From contig JANQFK010000045.1 of the NCBI GenBank assembly GCA_028277885.1, forward strand, positions 25,096 to 89,095: DNA of 64,000 bases, written 5' to 3'. The notes beneath the pieces were generated by a model. That model did not search any database. It was not told where the DNA came from and was given only the letters and a program-made list of their open reading frames with translations. Positions 25,677 through 34,932 of the stretch are shown one piece after another. This DNA comes from Myxococcota bacterium (GTDB lineage: Bacteria; Myxococcota_A; UBA9160; UBA6930). Position 1 is the stretch's first letter; each line of letters opens with the position of its first letter. The translations under genes and the position numbers were made by a program.

Positions 25677-27797
25677 GTGGCTGAGCGGGCGTGGGCCACG
25701 GCGGAGACGCTTTCCCGGGCGGCGACGGCCGCCTCCCGCTCCATCCGCGCGCTCCTGCCGGGGGGGTCCGCATTCGTCGAGGCCGACCCCTCCCACCGCG
25801 CGCGGATCCTCTGGATCTGCCTCGGCATCGGGGTCGTCGTCTCGCTCTTCGGCGTGCTGGTCGAGCATCTCCAGGGAGACGCGCTCGGCTTCCGGATCAG
25901 CGCGACGTCGACGCTGCTCTGGGCCGGCTGCTTCGGCCTGCTCTGGAAGACGCGGCGATCCGTGCTGGTGGCCAACCTCGCCGCCCTCGTCGCCCTCGTG
26001 CACCTGGGCGCGAAGTGGCTGTGGACCTGGGGAGACGCGCAGAGCCTCGCCATGGTGGCCATCGTGCCGGCGCTGATCACCGTCGCGCTGGGGGTTCGGT
26101 GGGGCCTGCTCTGGACCGCTTCGAGCGTGGCCGTCCTCGGCGTGCTGGTCGCCCTCTCGCGGCCGACCTTCGACTACGGGGTCCACCTCTGGTGGGCCAA
26201 CACGGCCTTCACCTCGATCTTCTGCGCCGGCGTGCTCGTCGCCGAGCACCTGCGGGTGCGGGCCCGCGCGGAGACGGAGCGCATCCGTCGCAGCCTCACG
26301 GCGGAGCGGATGCGCTTCGGGGAGGTGATCGACGCCTCCTTCCAGCTCATCGTGGAGACCGACGCCCGGGACCGGATCCGCTTCGCGAGCCCGCAGGTGT
26401 GTCGCGCCGTGGGAATCCCCCACGACGCGCTGATCGGGTCGAGCGCCCTTCCGCTCGTGCACCCCGAGGATCGCGACACGGTGGTGCGGGGCTTCCTGCT
26501 CGACTCGAAGGAGCGCCGTCGGGCGGAGGTCCGCATGACCGACGGCAAGGGCGGCTGGCGCTGGTACGAGGTGGCCACCGGCACCTACCGCACGCCCGAG
26601 GGCGAGCGGCGCCGCATCTTCGCGGGCCGCGACGTCACCCAGGAGCGCGCCGAGCGCGAGCGCCGGCTCCAGGTCCAGAAGCTCGAGAGCCTGGGAGTCC
26701 TCGCCGGCGGCCTCGCCCACGACTTCAACAACCTCCTCACCATCATCCAGGGCCACGCGGAGCTGCTCGACCCCTGTGAGTCGAGCGAGGCGATCCGCGA
26801 CGCCGCCGAGCGCGCCGCCGACCTGACCCGGAAGCTCCTCTCGGTGGGCCGCAAGCAGATGCTGCGGCCCGAGGTCGTCTCGCTGAATCGCATCGTGCAC
26901 GACGCCGAGCCGATGATCCGCGGACTGCTGCGCGAGGACGTGGTGCTCGGCCTCGAGCTCGCCGACGAGCCCGTCGCCATCGAGGCGGATCCCGGCCAGG
27001 TCGAGCAGGCGCTCTTCAACCTGGTCTCCAACGCGAGCGACGCGATGCCCGACGGCGGCAGCCTCCAGATCGTGACCGCGCGCCGCGGGATCGGCGAAGC
27101 GGAGGCGCGGGAGCTCGGGCTCGACGCCCGCGAGGCGGTGATGCTCCAGGTCGTCGACTCCGGGCAGGGCATGGAGGAGGAGACCCTGCGCCACGCCCTC
27201 GATCCCTTCTTCACCACGAAGTCCCTGGGCACGGGCCTCGGGTTGCCCTCGGTCTCCGGCATCGCGGAGCAGAGCCACGCCAGCCTGCGGATCGAGAGCG
27301 TGCCGGGCGCCGGCACGCGGGTGGAGCTGCTGTTCCCCGCGACCGCGGAGCCGACCCTCGCCGAGAGCGTCGCCGCCCCGCGCGGCGTCGCGGCGACGGC
27401 CGGCGGGGAGTCGGTGCTGGTGGTGGAGGACGAGGCGCGGGTGCGGGGCATCATCGCGAGCACGCTGCGCCGGATGGGCCACCGGCCCTTCGAGGCCGCC
27501 GACGGCGCCGAGGCGCTCCGCCTGGCCCCGCCGGACCTCGACCTGCTGGTCACGGACGTGATCATGCCGGGCATGCGGGGCTCCGAGCTCGCCGCGCGCC
27601 TGCAGGAGCAGAACCGGCGGCTGCGCGTGCTGTTCGTCTCGGGGTACGACGACGAGGCGGGCCTCGCCTCGAGCCCGGACCCCCGCGTCCGCTTCCTCGC
27701 GAAGCCCTTCACGCCGTCGGGCCTGGCCGCGGCGGTGGAGGAGCTGCTGGGCACGGCGCGGTCGGCGGCGCCGCGCCCGGCTGAGGCGGCGCGCTAG
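25677..27797 (+). CDS. Hybrid sensor histidine kinase (membrane helices-PAS-HisKA-HATPase-REC)
   Basis: A 706-residue hybrid kinase. It has about six N-terminal hydrophobic helices (45-205), a PAS domain (about 220-330), HisKA with His348 in GGLAHDFNNLL, an HATPase domain with NLVSNASDAMPDGG and GLGLPSV, and a receiver with Asp627 in LLVTDVIMPG. It is a membrane-bound sensor whose signal is unknown. No cognate DNA-binding response regulator is adjacent. GTG start. Its TAG stop shares CTAG with the convergent aldo/keto reductase stop. Confidence 0.92.
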   Translation: MAERAWATAETLSRAATAASRSIRALLPGGSAFVEADPSHRARILWICLGIGVVVSLFGVLVEHLQGDALGFRISATSTLLWAGCFGLLWKTRRSVLVANLAALVALVHLGAKWLWTWGDAQSLAMVAIVPALITVALGVRWGLLWTASSVAVLGVLVALSRPTFDYGVHLWWANTAFTSIFCAGVLVAEHLRVRARAETERIRRSLTAERMRFGEVIDASFQLIVETDARDRIRFASPQVCRAVGIPHDALIGSSALPLVHPEDRDTVVRGFLLDSKERRRAEVRMTDGKGGWRWYEVATGTYRTPEGERRRIFAGRDVTQERAERERRLQVQKLESLGVLAGGLAHDFNNLLTIIQGHAELLDPCESSEAIRDAAERAADLTRKLLSVGRKQMLRPEVVSLNRIVHDAEPMIRGLLREDVVLGLELADEPVAIEADPGQVEQALFNLVSNASDAMPDGGSLQIVTARRGIGEAEARELGLDAREAVMLQVVDSGQGMEEETLRHALDPFFTTKSLGTGLGLPSVSGIAEQSHASLRIESVPGAGTRVELLFPATAEPTLAESVAAPRGVAATAGGESVLVVEDEARVRGIIASTLRRMGHRPFEAADGAEALRLAPPDLDLLVTDVIMPGMRGSELAARLQEQNRRLRVLFVSGYDDEAGLASSPDPRVRFLAKPFTPSGLAAAVEELLGTARSAAPRPAEAAR

Positions 27798-28777
27798 AGG
27801 TACCCGCGGTCCGCCCGGGGCTGGTAGGGCTCCTCGAGGCGCGCGCACTCGGCCTCGTCGAGCTCGATCTCGAGGGCGGCGAGGGCGTCGTCGAGCTGCT
27901 CGGCTCGGCTCGCGCCGATGATCGGCGCGCTCACACCGCGCCGGCCCGCCAGCCAGGCCAGGGCGGCCTGGGCGGGCTTCACGCCGCGCTTCTCCGCCAC
28001 CTCCACCAGCCGCTCCTGGATCACGAAGTCGAGCTCCCGGAACTGGTCGGCCTGGCCGAACTGGTCGGTCCGCGCCCGCGTGGTGGCCTGCCAGTCGTCG
28101 CGCCGGCGGTTGGCGGCGAGGAAGCCCCGGGCCAGCGGGCTGTAGGGGATGACGCCGACCCCCTCGGCGCGGCAGAGCGGCAGCATCTCCCGCTCCTCGT
28201 CGCGGAAGACCAGGTTGTAGTGGTTCTGCATGGAGACCATGCGCGGCACGCCGAGCCGGTCCGCGGTGTAGAGCAGCCTGGCGAACTGCCACGCGCGCAT
28301 GCTCGACGCCCCCAGGTAGCGGACCTTGCCGACGCGCACGAGGTCGCCGAGGGCCTCGAGGGTCTCCTCCACCGGCGTGCTCCGGTCGGCGCGGTGGATC
28401 TGGTAGAGGTCGACGTAGTCGGTGCCGAGGCGCCGCAGGGAGGCGTCGATGCAGTCGAAGATGCGCTTGCGCGAGAGCCCCTCGCGGTTCGCGCCCTCGT
28501 CGCGCACCGGGTAGAAGAGCTTGGTGGCGATCACGACCTCGTCCCGGGGCGCGATCTCCTTCAGCACCCGGCCGAGCACCTCCTCGCTGGCGCCGCGGGA
28601 GTACATGTCCGCCGTATCGAAGAAGTTGATGCCCGCCTCGTAGGCGCGACGGATGAGGCGGCGGCTGTCGTCCTCGTCGAGCACCCACTCGCGCCAGGCC
28701 GACGAGCCGTAGGTCATGGCCCCGAGGCAGAGGCGCGAGACCTCGAGGCCGGTCCGACCGAGTCGCGTGTACTCCAT
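27794..28777 (-). CDS. Aldo/keto reductase
   Basis: The 327-residue protein has the AKR barrel and tetrad: Asp and Tyr in FFDTADMYSRGASE, Lys in VVIATKLFYP and His in YQIHRAD. The NADPH-binding IGASRAEQL is near the C-terminus. It reduces an unknown aldehyde or ketone. Its stop codon overlaps that of the kinase gene (27794-27797). It is divergent from the following flavin-monooxygenase-like gene. Confidence 0.95.
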   Translation of the reverse strand: MEYTRLGRTGLEVSRLCLGAMTYGSSAWREWVLDEDDSRRLIRRAYEAGINFFDTADMYSRGASEEVLGRVLKEIAPRDEVVIATKLFYPVRDEGANREGLSRKRIFDCIDASLRRLGTDYVDLYQIHRADRSTPVEETLEALGDLVRVGKVRYLGASSMRAWQFARLLYTADRLGVPRMVSMQNHYNLVFRDEEREMLPLCRAEGVGVIPYSPLARGFLAANRRRDDWQATTRARTDQFGQADQFRELDFVIQERLVEVAEKRGVKPAQAALAWLAGRRGVSAPIIGASRAEQLDDALAALEIELDEAECARLEEPYQPRADRGYL

Positions 28778-28830
28778 GGGTGCACTCTACCGCATTGGCG
28801 GGAGGGGCCCGGCTGGGCTTGACTTGCGTC

Positions 28831-29979
28831 GTGTCCACGTCGAACCCGCTCCTCGCCGCGGCCCGGGAGCTGCGCTCCCACCTCGACGCCAACGCCGAGA
28901 AGGCCGGCAGCGCGCCGCTCCCCGAAGCCAGCGTGCAGGCGATGCGCGGGGCGGGCCTGTTCGGCGCGATGTCGCCGCGGGAGCTGGGCGGCGCCGAGCT
29001 CGCGCTGGTGGACGCCATCGACGTCTTCGCCGAGGTGGCGCGCGCCGACGGCTCGGCGGGGTGGTGCGTGATGGCCAGCGCCTCGGCGGCGGCCTACTTC
29101 GGCGCCTACTGCGAGGACGCCTTCGTGGACGAGCTCTTCGAGGGCGGCGTGCCGCTCGTGGCCGGCCAGTTCGCCCCCAACGGCGCCGGCGTGCCCGAGG
29201 CCGGCGGCTACCGGGTCACCGGGAGCTACTCCTTCGGCAGCGGCCTCTCCTACGCGGAGTGGGTGGGGGCGGGCTTCCTGGTCCACCCGCCCGAGGGCTC
29301 GTCCGAGCCGCCGCGCTACCTGTTCGGCCTGGTGCCCCGGGACGCCGTCGAGCCGCGCGGCAACTGGGACGTGCTCGGCCTGGGCTCCACCGCGAGCTGG
29401 GACTACGGCATCAAGGACGTGCTCGTGCCCGAGGGCGCCACCTTCCTGTTCGCCGCGCCCACGCGGCGGCGCGGCGGCCCGGTCTACGAGCTGGGGGTGA
29501 TCGCCCAGACCGCCGCGGGCCACGCCGGCTTCGCGATCGGCGTGGCCCGCCGCGCGCTCGACGAGCTGCGCAGCCTCGGCAAGACGAAGGTGCGCATGGG
29601 GAGCGGCAGCTTCCTGAAGGACGACCCGCGCTTCCTCGACGAGCTGGGCCGGCTCGAGTCCCGGCTGCGCTCGGCCACGGCCTGGGTGCGCGAGTGCTTC
29701 GCGCGGGCCGAGGCCACGACGCAGCGCACCGGCCGGCTCGATCGGGTGGAGAACGACGAGCTGCGCCAGGCCACGGTGCACGTCACCCAGGAGGGCGCCG
29801 ACGTGGTGCGGCAGGCCTACCTGCTCGCCGGCACCACGGCGCTGCGCAGCGGCCCGCTCCAGCGCTGCTTCCGGGACATCCACGCCGGCAGCCAGCACTT
29901 CTTCGCGAGCCCCGCCTCCACCCAGGACTGGGCCCGGGACCTGATGGACGCGACGCCCGACTCCGCACTGGACGCCTGA
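28831..29979 (+). CDS. Acyl-CoA dehydrogenase-fold flavin monooxygenase-like protein (HsaA/DszC type)
   Basis: The 382-residue protein has the acyl-CoA dehydrogenase fold, but the C-terminal domain follows the group-D flavin monooxygenase type. Features are PRELGGAEL, VARADGSAGWCVM, GGYRVTGSYSFGSG and a His in IHAGSQHFF near the end. Such enzymes hydroxylate aromatics or amines with reduced flavin from a partner reductase. The GTG at 28831 gives the normal N-terminus; a GTG at 28780 would run into the promoter of the divergent gene. Confidence 0.85.
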   Translation: MSTSNPLLAAARELRSHLDANAEKAGSAPLPEASVQAMRGAGLFGAMSPRELGGAELALVDAIDVFAEVARADGSAGWCVMASASAAAYFGAYCEDAFVDELFEGGVPLVAGQFAPNGAGVPEAGGYRVTGSYSFGSGLSYAEWVGAGFLVHPPEGSSEPPRYLFGLVPRDAVEPRGNWDVLGLGSTASWDYGIKDVLVPEGATFLFAAPTRRRGGPVYELGVIAQTAAGHAGFAIGVARRALDELRSLGKTKVRMGSGSFLKDDPRFLDELGRLESRLRSATAWVRECFARAEATTQRTGRLDRVENDELRQATVHVTQEGADVVRQAYLLAGTTALRSGPLQRCFRDIHAGSQHFFASPASTQDWARDLMDATPDSALDA

Positions 29980-29995
29980 GCCCGGCGCGGCATCT

Positions 29996-30090
29996 CGCCC
30001 CAGATCGGGGCGGGTCGCCCCAGCGGGGCCGCGGCGTCGCCACCCCGATGCTCCGCGACGCGGTACGGAGATTGCGACCCCGAACCGGGG
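29996..30090. repeat. Three short GC-rich hairpins before the metal ATPase gene
   Basis: CGCCCC-AGATC-GGGGCG (29996-30012), GCCCC-AGC-GGGGC (30017-30029) and CCCCG-AAC-CGGGG (30078-30090) fall within the 118-bp gap. None is followed by a T-run. They may terminate the upstream transcript, form a structured leader, or be a protein-binding region. No conserved metal riboswitch is recognised. Confidence 0.5.
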
Positions 30091-30097
30091 CAGCCCC

Positions 30098-33013
30098 ATG
30101 CAGACCCTGAAACTCCCCGGCCTCTCCGAGCCCGCCCGGGTCGTCCGGCACACCCGGGCCTCGCGCCGGCTGCGCCTCGCGCTCCCCGGCCTGTTCGGGA
30201 ACCCGCGCCTGGCTCGGCGGGTCGAGGAGGTGCTGGCCCGGAGCCGCGGCGTCGAGGCCGCCGAGGCGGATCCGCGCAGCGGACGCGTGCTGCTCCGCTA
30301 CGCACCCGGCGCCGCGCTCCTCGACGGGCTGCGCGACGAGCCGCGTCGCGAGCGCCGCCGCGCCCGGCCCGGCCGCCGCCCCGCACCGGTGGCGGCCTGG
30401 GCGTCGCTCTCCGTCGAGGAGACGCTCGAGCGGCTCGAGGGCGAGACCCGCGGCCTCGCCTCGGAGGAGGCCGCGCGCCGCGTCCGCGCCTTCGGCCCCA
30501 ACGCGGTGGCGGCTCCCCAGGCGCGCACCACCGCCCAGATCCTGCGCGGCCAGCTCGTCGCGCTGCCCTCGCTGCTGCTGCTGGGCTCGGCCGGTCTCGC
30601 CACCCTGATCCGTGACTACCTCGACGCGGGCGCCATCCTCACCGCCATCGGGCTCGACGCCGCCATCGGCTTCTCCATCGAGCGCAAGAACGAGGACTTC
30701 CTCGCCGCCTGGCGCAAGCTCGAGGCGGGCCAGGCCCGGGTGCTGCGCGACGGCCGCATCCGCAAGCTCGTCGCCGACGAGCTCACCCTGGGCGACGTGC
30801 TGCTGGCGCGCGCCGGCGACACCGTGCCCGCCGACGCCCGCGTGATCGACGCCCACCGCCTCGCCTGCGACGAGGCGATCCTCACCGGCGAGAGCGAGTC
30901 GCGCACCAAGAGCGCCGCGCCGGTGGCGGCCGATGCGCCCGTGGCGGAGCGCACGAGCATGCTCCACGCCGGCACCAAAGTGGTGTCCGGCCGCGGACGC
31001 GCGCTGGTGACCGCCATCGGAACCGGCACCGAGATGGCGCGGATCCGCGAGCTCCTCGAGGAGGAGGAGAGCCCGAAGACGCCCTTCGAGCGGCGTCTCG
31101 ACCAGCTCGGCACCCAGCTCAGCCTCGCCGGCGTGGGCGCCGGCGCGGCCGCGGGCCTGGCGGGGATGCTGCGCCTGCGCCCCCTCGGCGAGATCCTCGG
31201 GAGCACCGTGGCGCTCGGCGTCGCCGCCATCCCGGAGGGGCTGCCCGTGGTCTCCACCGCGGCGCTGGTGCGCTCCATGGAGCGGCTGCGGGAGCGCGGC
31301 ATGGTGGTGCGCCGCCTGGTGTCGGCCGAGACCCTGGGCGGAGTCACCGTCGTGTGCGCCGACAAGACCGGCACCCTCACCCGCAACGAGATGCAGGTGG
31401 AGGCCCTCGACCTCGGGCGCGGCATGGTCGATCCGGCCACGGTGCAGGCCGTCCCGGACAAGCTCTTCGAGGACGTCCCCACCGGCATGCTCGCCGCGGC
31501 GCTGCTCAACAGCGACCTCGACGTGCAGGAGCGCGGCGGCGGCAAGCGTTCGCTCTCGGGCAGCGCCACCGAGAAGGCGCTCTTCGCGGCCGCCGAGGCG
31601 GCGGGCCTCGACCGCGCCGCGCTGGTGCGCGACTTCCCCCGCCGACTGCTGCGCGAGCGTCGCGGCGACGCCCACTACGTGCTGAGCCTCCACGACGCGC
31701 CCGCCGGCGGCTCCGTCGCCTTCGTGAAGGGCGCGCCCGAGCAGGTGGTGGAGCTGTGCGACGAGGTCTTCGGCGGGCCCGGCGGCGAGCGCGCGCGGGA
31801 GACCGTGCTGGCGCGCAACCACGCCCTGGCGGAGCACGGCCTGCGCGTGCTCGCGGTGGGCTGGAAGCCGCTGCCGCGGGAGCGCGAGGACGACGCCGCG
31901 GCGATCCGCGACGGCTACCGGCTGCTCGGGCTGATCGGTCTGCGCGACCCGCTGCGCCCGGGCGCCGCCGAGACCGTGAAGGCGGCCTCGAAGGCCGGCA
32001 TCCGCACCGTGATCCTGACCGGCGACCAGCAGCGCACCGCCGCCGCCGTGGCGCGGGAGGTCGGGCTCGCGGGCGAGATCCTCGACGGCGCCGAGGCGGC
32101 GCGGCTGCTGGTCGGCGACGGGCCCGCGGCGCGGGAGCGCATGGCGCGGGTCGCGGCCTTCTCGCGGGTGTCGCCCACGGAGAAGGTCGCCATCGTGAAG
32201 GCCCTGCGCGAGTCCGGCGAGGTGGTCGCCATGGCGGGCGACGGCGTGAACGACGCCCCCGCACTGAAGGCGGCCGACGTCGGCATGGCGATCGGCAAGC
32301 ACGCGAGCTTCCTCTCCCACGAGGCCGCCGACATCGTGATCTCCGGCGAGGACCTGGGCTCGATCCTCCACGCCGTGGGCGAGGGCCGGGTGGTGCAGGA
32401 CAACCTGCGCCGCGCGCTCCACTACCTGCTCGCCACCAACGTGGCCGAGGTGTGGCTGGCCCTGGGCTCGGCCCTCGCGATCCGCACCAACCCCTTCAAC
32501 GCGCGGCGCCTGCTGTGGCTGAACCTGCTCTCCGACACCCTGCCCGCCATCGCCCTGGCCCTCGAGCCCGCCCGGGGCGACGTGCTGGCGCGGCCCCCGG
32601 CGCCGCCGGACGCGCCCCTCGTCCCGCCCGAGGCCCGGGGCCAGATCCTCCGGGACGCGGTGCGCAAGGCCGGGCTCGGCGCCGCGAGCCTCGCCCTCGG
32701 CGGGCCGGCGGCGGCCTTCAGCGCCATGGCGGGCGCCGACATCGGCTACGCGTTCGCGTGCCGCGCACCGGACGCGCCGCCCGACGAGCGCTTCCTCGGC
32801 CTGCTGGGCGGCACCGCGGCCCTCCACCTCGCCGCCGTGGCCTTCCCGCCCTTCCGCACCCTGATGAGCCTGCCCCCGGCGCTCTCCCTGGTCGAGGTGG
32901 CGGCCTTCGGGGCCGGCGTGTGCGTTCCCTGGGCCATGAGCCGCGCGGCGGCGCAGCCCGTCATCGTTCGCCGGGGCGCCGACCTGCGTCGCCCCGAGGA
33001 GGAGAAGACATGA
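30098..33013 (+). CDS. P-type metal ATPase with N-terminal HMA2-like domain
   Basis: The 971-residue pump has an N-terminal region of about 90 residues that resembles an HMA2 domain (RRLRLALPGLFGNPRLARRVEEVL). It is followed by the actuator motif LTGES, PEGLP, DKTGT with Asp422, and GDGVNDAP. There is no CxxC in the N-terminal domain and no CPC in the membrane helix, so the metal specificity is unclear. The gene overlaps the next ATG by ATGA. It forms a unit with a small membrane protein and an HMA2-like protein. Confidence 0.9.
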   Translation: MQTLKLPGLSEPARVVRHTRASRRLRLALPGLFGNPRLARRVEEVLARSRGVEAAEADPRSGRVLLRYAPGAALLDGLRDEPRRERRRARPGRRPAPVAAWASLSVEETLERLEGETRGLASEEAARRVRAFGPNAVAAPQARTTAQILRGQLVALPSLLLLGSAGLATLIRDYLDAGAILTAIGLDAAIGFSIERKNEDFLAAWRKLEAGQARVLRDGRIRKLVADELTLGDVLLARAGDTVPADARVIDAHRLACDEAILTGESESRTKSAAPVAADAPVAERTSMLHAGTKVVSGRGRALVTAIGTGTEMARIRELLEEEESPKTPFERRLDQLGTQLSLAGVGAGAAAGLAGMLRLRPLGEILGSTVALGVAAIPEGLPVVSTAALVRSMERLRERGMVVRRLVSAETLGGVTVVCADKTGTLTRNEMQVEALDLGRGMVDPATVQAVPDKLFEDVPTGMLAAALLNSDLDVQERGGGKRSLSGSATEKALFAAAEAAGLDRAALVRDFPRRLLRERRGDAHYVLSLHDAPAGGSVAFVKGAPEQVVELCDEVFGGPGGERARETVLARNHALAEHGLRVLAVGWKPLPREREDDAAAIRDGYRLLGLIGLRDPLRPGAAETVKAASKAGIRTVILTGDQQRTAAAVAREVGLAGEILDGAEAARLLVGDGPAARERMARVAAFSRVSPTEKVAIVKALRESGEVVAMAGDGVNDAPALKAADVGMAIGKHASFLSHEAADIVISGEDLGSILHAVGEGRVVQDNLRRALHYLLATNVAEVWLALGSALAIRTNPFNARRLLWLNLLSDTLPAIALALEPARGDVLARPPAPPDAPLVPPEARGQILRDAVRKAGLGAASLALGGPAAAFSAMAGADIGYAFACRAPDAPPDERFLGLLGGTAALHLAAVAFPPFRTLMSLPPALSLVEVAAFGAGVCVPWAMSRAAAQPVIVRRGADLRRPEEEKT

Positions 33014-33234
33014 GGTTCAGCTTGACGTCCTTCGCGCTCGGCTTCGCGGCCGGCGCGGCCACGGTGGTGATCGGCCGCCAGATCCGGCCGGTGCTGCTCG
33101 AGGTGGCCACCGCGGCGTTCCAGGTGGGCGACGCGGTGACGGCGCGCGTCGCCATGCTCCAGGAGGATCTCGACGACGTGATCGCCGAGGCGCGCGCCCG
33201 GGCCCGCAACGCCCGCAGCCGCGCGGCGGCCTGA
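33010..33234 (+). CDS. Small membrane protein, PacL/DUF1490-like ATPase partner (putative)
   Basis: A 74-residue protein with one N-terminal transmembrane helix (about 6-22) and a charged helix, LQEDLDDVIAEARARA. Mycobacterial PacL proteins (DUF1490) have this layout and act with the P-type ATPase CtpC; DUF5132 proteins are also similar. The C-terminal metal-binding tail of PacL1 is missing. Its start overlaps the ATPase stop (ATGA), and the next gene begins 8 nt later. Confidence 0.75.
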   Translation: MRFSLTSFALGFAAGAATVVIGRQIRPVLLEVATAAFQVGDAVTARVAMLQEDLDDVIAEARARARNARSRAAA

Positions 33235-33242
33235 GGCGCGCC

Positions 33243-33899
33243 ATGCCCGAGTCGCCCGCTCCGCGCGTGATCCACCACGTGCACAGCAGCCCGGGACGCA
33301 CCCGCCTGCGCCTGGCGTGGCTGCGTCGCCACCCCGAGGAGGCCGAGTCCCTCGCCGACGCCCTCGCCCTGCTCCACGAGAGCCTCGAGGTGCAGGTGCG
33401 CCCCTGGACGGGGAGCGTGCTGTGCACCTACGACCCCGACGAGCTCGACGAGCACCGCATCCTGCGCACCGTGCGCCGGGAGACCCGCGTCGCCATCGTG
33501 GTGCGGCCGGGCGAGGAGAGCCCCGAGGCCGACGCCGAGTACCAGCGCGCGCTCTACCGCGACACGCCCCACGACGGCAGCATCCGCCGCCAGATGGGCG
33601 AGGCCGTCGAGGGCCTCAACCGCGAGATCCTGCGGGCCACGGACGGGCGCCTCGACATCGGGGCGCTCACCGGCCTGAGCTTCATCGCCGTGGGCGCCGC
33701 CGAGATCGCCACCTCGCGCACCGTGCCCGCGCCGCCGTGGTTCAACCTCGCCTGGTGGGCGTTCCGCACCTTCACGATCTCGGGTCACGACGAGCGCCAG
33801 CGCGAGGGCATGCCCGGCACCCCGGGCGTGCGCTTCGCCGAGGCGGCGCCGGACGGCCCGGGCGGCGACGCCGGGCCCGGCCCCGGCACGGAGGTGTGA
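33243..33899 (+). CDS. HMA2-like domain membrane protein
   Basis: The 218-residue protein has an N-terminal HMA2-like alpha/beta domain (about 8-85; HHVHSSPGRTRLRL, then VLCTYDPDELDEHRILR). A hydrophobic region follows (about 138-158, IGALTGLSFIAVGAAEIA) and a Gly/Pro-rich tail. There is no CxxC motif, so classical soft-metal transfer is not expected. It belongs with the ATPase and the small membrane protein by spacing and strand. Confidence 0.75.
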   Translation: MPESPAPRVIHHVHSSPGRTRLRLAWLRRHPEEAESLADALALLHESLEVQVRPWTGSVLCTYDPDELDEHRILRTVRRETRVAIVVRPGEESPEADAEYQRALYRDTPHDGSIRRQMGEAVEGLNREILRATDGRLDIGALTGLSFIAVGAAEIATSRTVPAPPWFNLAWWAFRTFTISGHDERQREGMPGTPGVRFAEAAPDGPGGDAGPGPGTEV

Positions 33900-33937
33900 C
33901 GCCGCCACGCCCCCAGCGGGCGCCGCGGCGGCCTGGC

Positions 33938-34846
33938 CTAGTCGGGATCGCCGCCCTCGCGGCGGCGCTCGCCGTAGTCGCCCCAGGGCGCGTCGCGCTC
34001 GCGGATCACCTGGCGGAAGCCCTTCTCGCCGAAGGCCTCGACCCAGCGGTAGGCCTCCTCGGTGTGGCGCGTCACGCCGTCGAAGAAGGTCCCGAGCAGC
34101 TGGGTGGTGCGCAGGCCCATGTTCTCGAAGGCCTGGTTGACGAGCAGCTTGTTGAGGGCGAGCTGGTTGGCGGGGATGTGGCGGAAGCGGCGCGCCTCCT
34201 CCTCGACGTGGGCGGCGATGCGCTCGGGCTCGACCACCTCGCAGACCAGCCCGATGCGGTGGGCGGTGGGGGCGTCGATGGCACGACCCGTGAGCAGGAA
34301 CTGCTTCGCGTGCTCGAGGCCCAGGCGGTAGACCCAGAGCATGGTGGTGGGGGTCCCGAAGATGCGGCTCGGCGCGTAGCCGATGTGGGCGTCGGCGGCC
34401 ATGTAGAGCAGGTCGCAGCAGAGCACGAGGTCCGTGGCGCCGCCGATCGCCCAGCCCTCGATCTGGCCGAGCACCGGCTTCGGGCACTCCCAGATCTTCA
34501 TGAAGCGCCGCACGTTGTTCCCCATGAACTGCCAGTCGCGCACCGGGTCCCAGGCGCCCTCCCGGGGCGTCGGGCCGCGGGCCCCGTAGGGCGTGTCCCA
34601 GAGGCGGGAGCCCTGGCTGCCGGTGCCGGCGTCGGGGTCGTTGGTGAGGTCGTAGCCCGCGGTGAAGGTGCCGCCGGCGCCGCGCAGCACCACGGCCGAG
34701 ACGTCGGGCGAGCGGGTCGCGGCGTCGATGCCGTCGGCGACGCCCTGGATCACGGCGTCGGTCAGGGTGTTCTTCTTCTCGGGCCGGTTGAGCGTGAGGA
34801 AGGCGACGCTCTCGCGCTCCTCGTAGACGACGACGGGTTCGGTCAT
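33938..34846 (-). CDS. Enoyl-CoA hydratase (crotonase) family protein
   Basis: A 302-residue crotonase with RPEKKNTLT, GAGGTFTAGYDL (oxyanion hole) and EGWAIGGATDLVL. It is about 40 residues longer than the core family, with extra sequence around WDTPYGARGP and at the C-terminus (GEKGFRQVIRERDAPWGDYG). Homologues of this longer type are common near P450 genes. The ATG at 34846 gives the normal N-terminus; an earlier in-frame start at 34915 is less likely. It is divergent from the broken P450. Confidence 0.9.
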   Translation of the reverse strand: MTEPVVVYEERESVAFLTLNRPEKKNTLTDAVIQGVADGIDAATRSPDVSAVVLRGAGGTFTAGYDLTNDPDAGTGSQGSRLWDTPYGARGPTPREGAWDPVRDWQFMGNNVRRFMKIWECPKPVLGQIEGWAIGGATDLVLCCDLLYMAADAHIGYAPSRIFGTPTTMLWVYRLGLEHAKQFLLTGRAIDAPTAHRIGLVCEVVEPERIAAHVEEEARRFRHIPANQLALNKLLVNQAFENMGLRTTQLLGTFFDGVTRHTEEAYRWVEAFGEKGFRQVIRERDAPWGDYGERRREGGDPD

Positions 34847-34932
34847 GGCGGGAGCATGCCACAGGCCCCGGGGTGCTCGTATCGGGCTTCGCGACGCGAT
34901 AGCGTCGGGGGGCACTCCGAGGGAGGCCTCCC

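Noticed and set aside
28780..28830. GTG at 28780 as the start of the flavin-monooxygenase-like gene
   Set aside because: It would begin 2 nt from the divergent aldo/keto reductase start; GTG at 28831 gives the normal family N-terminus.
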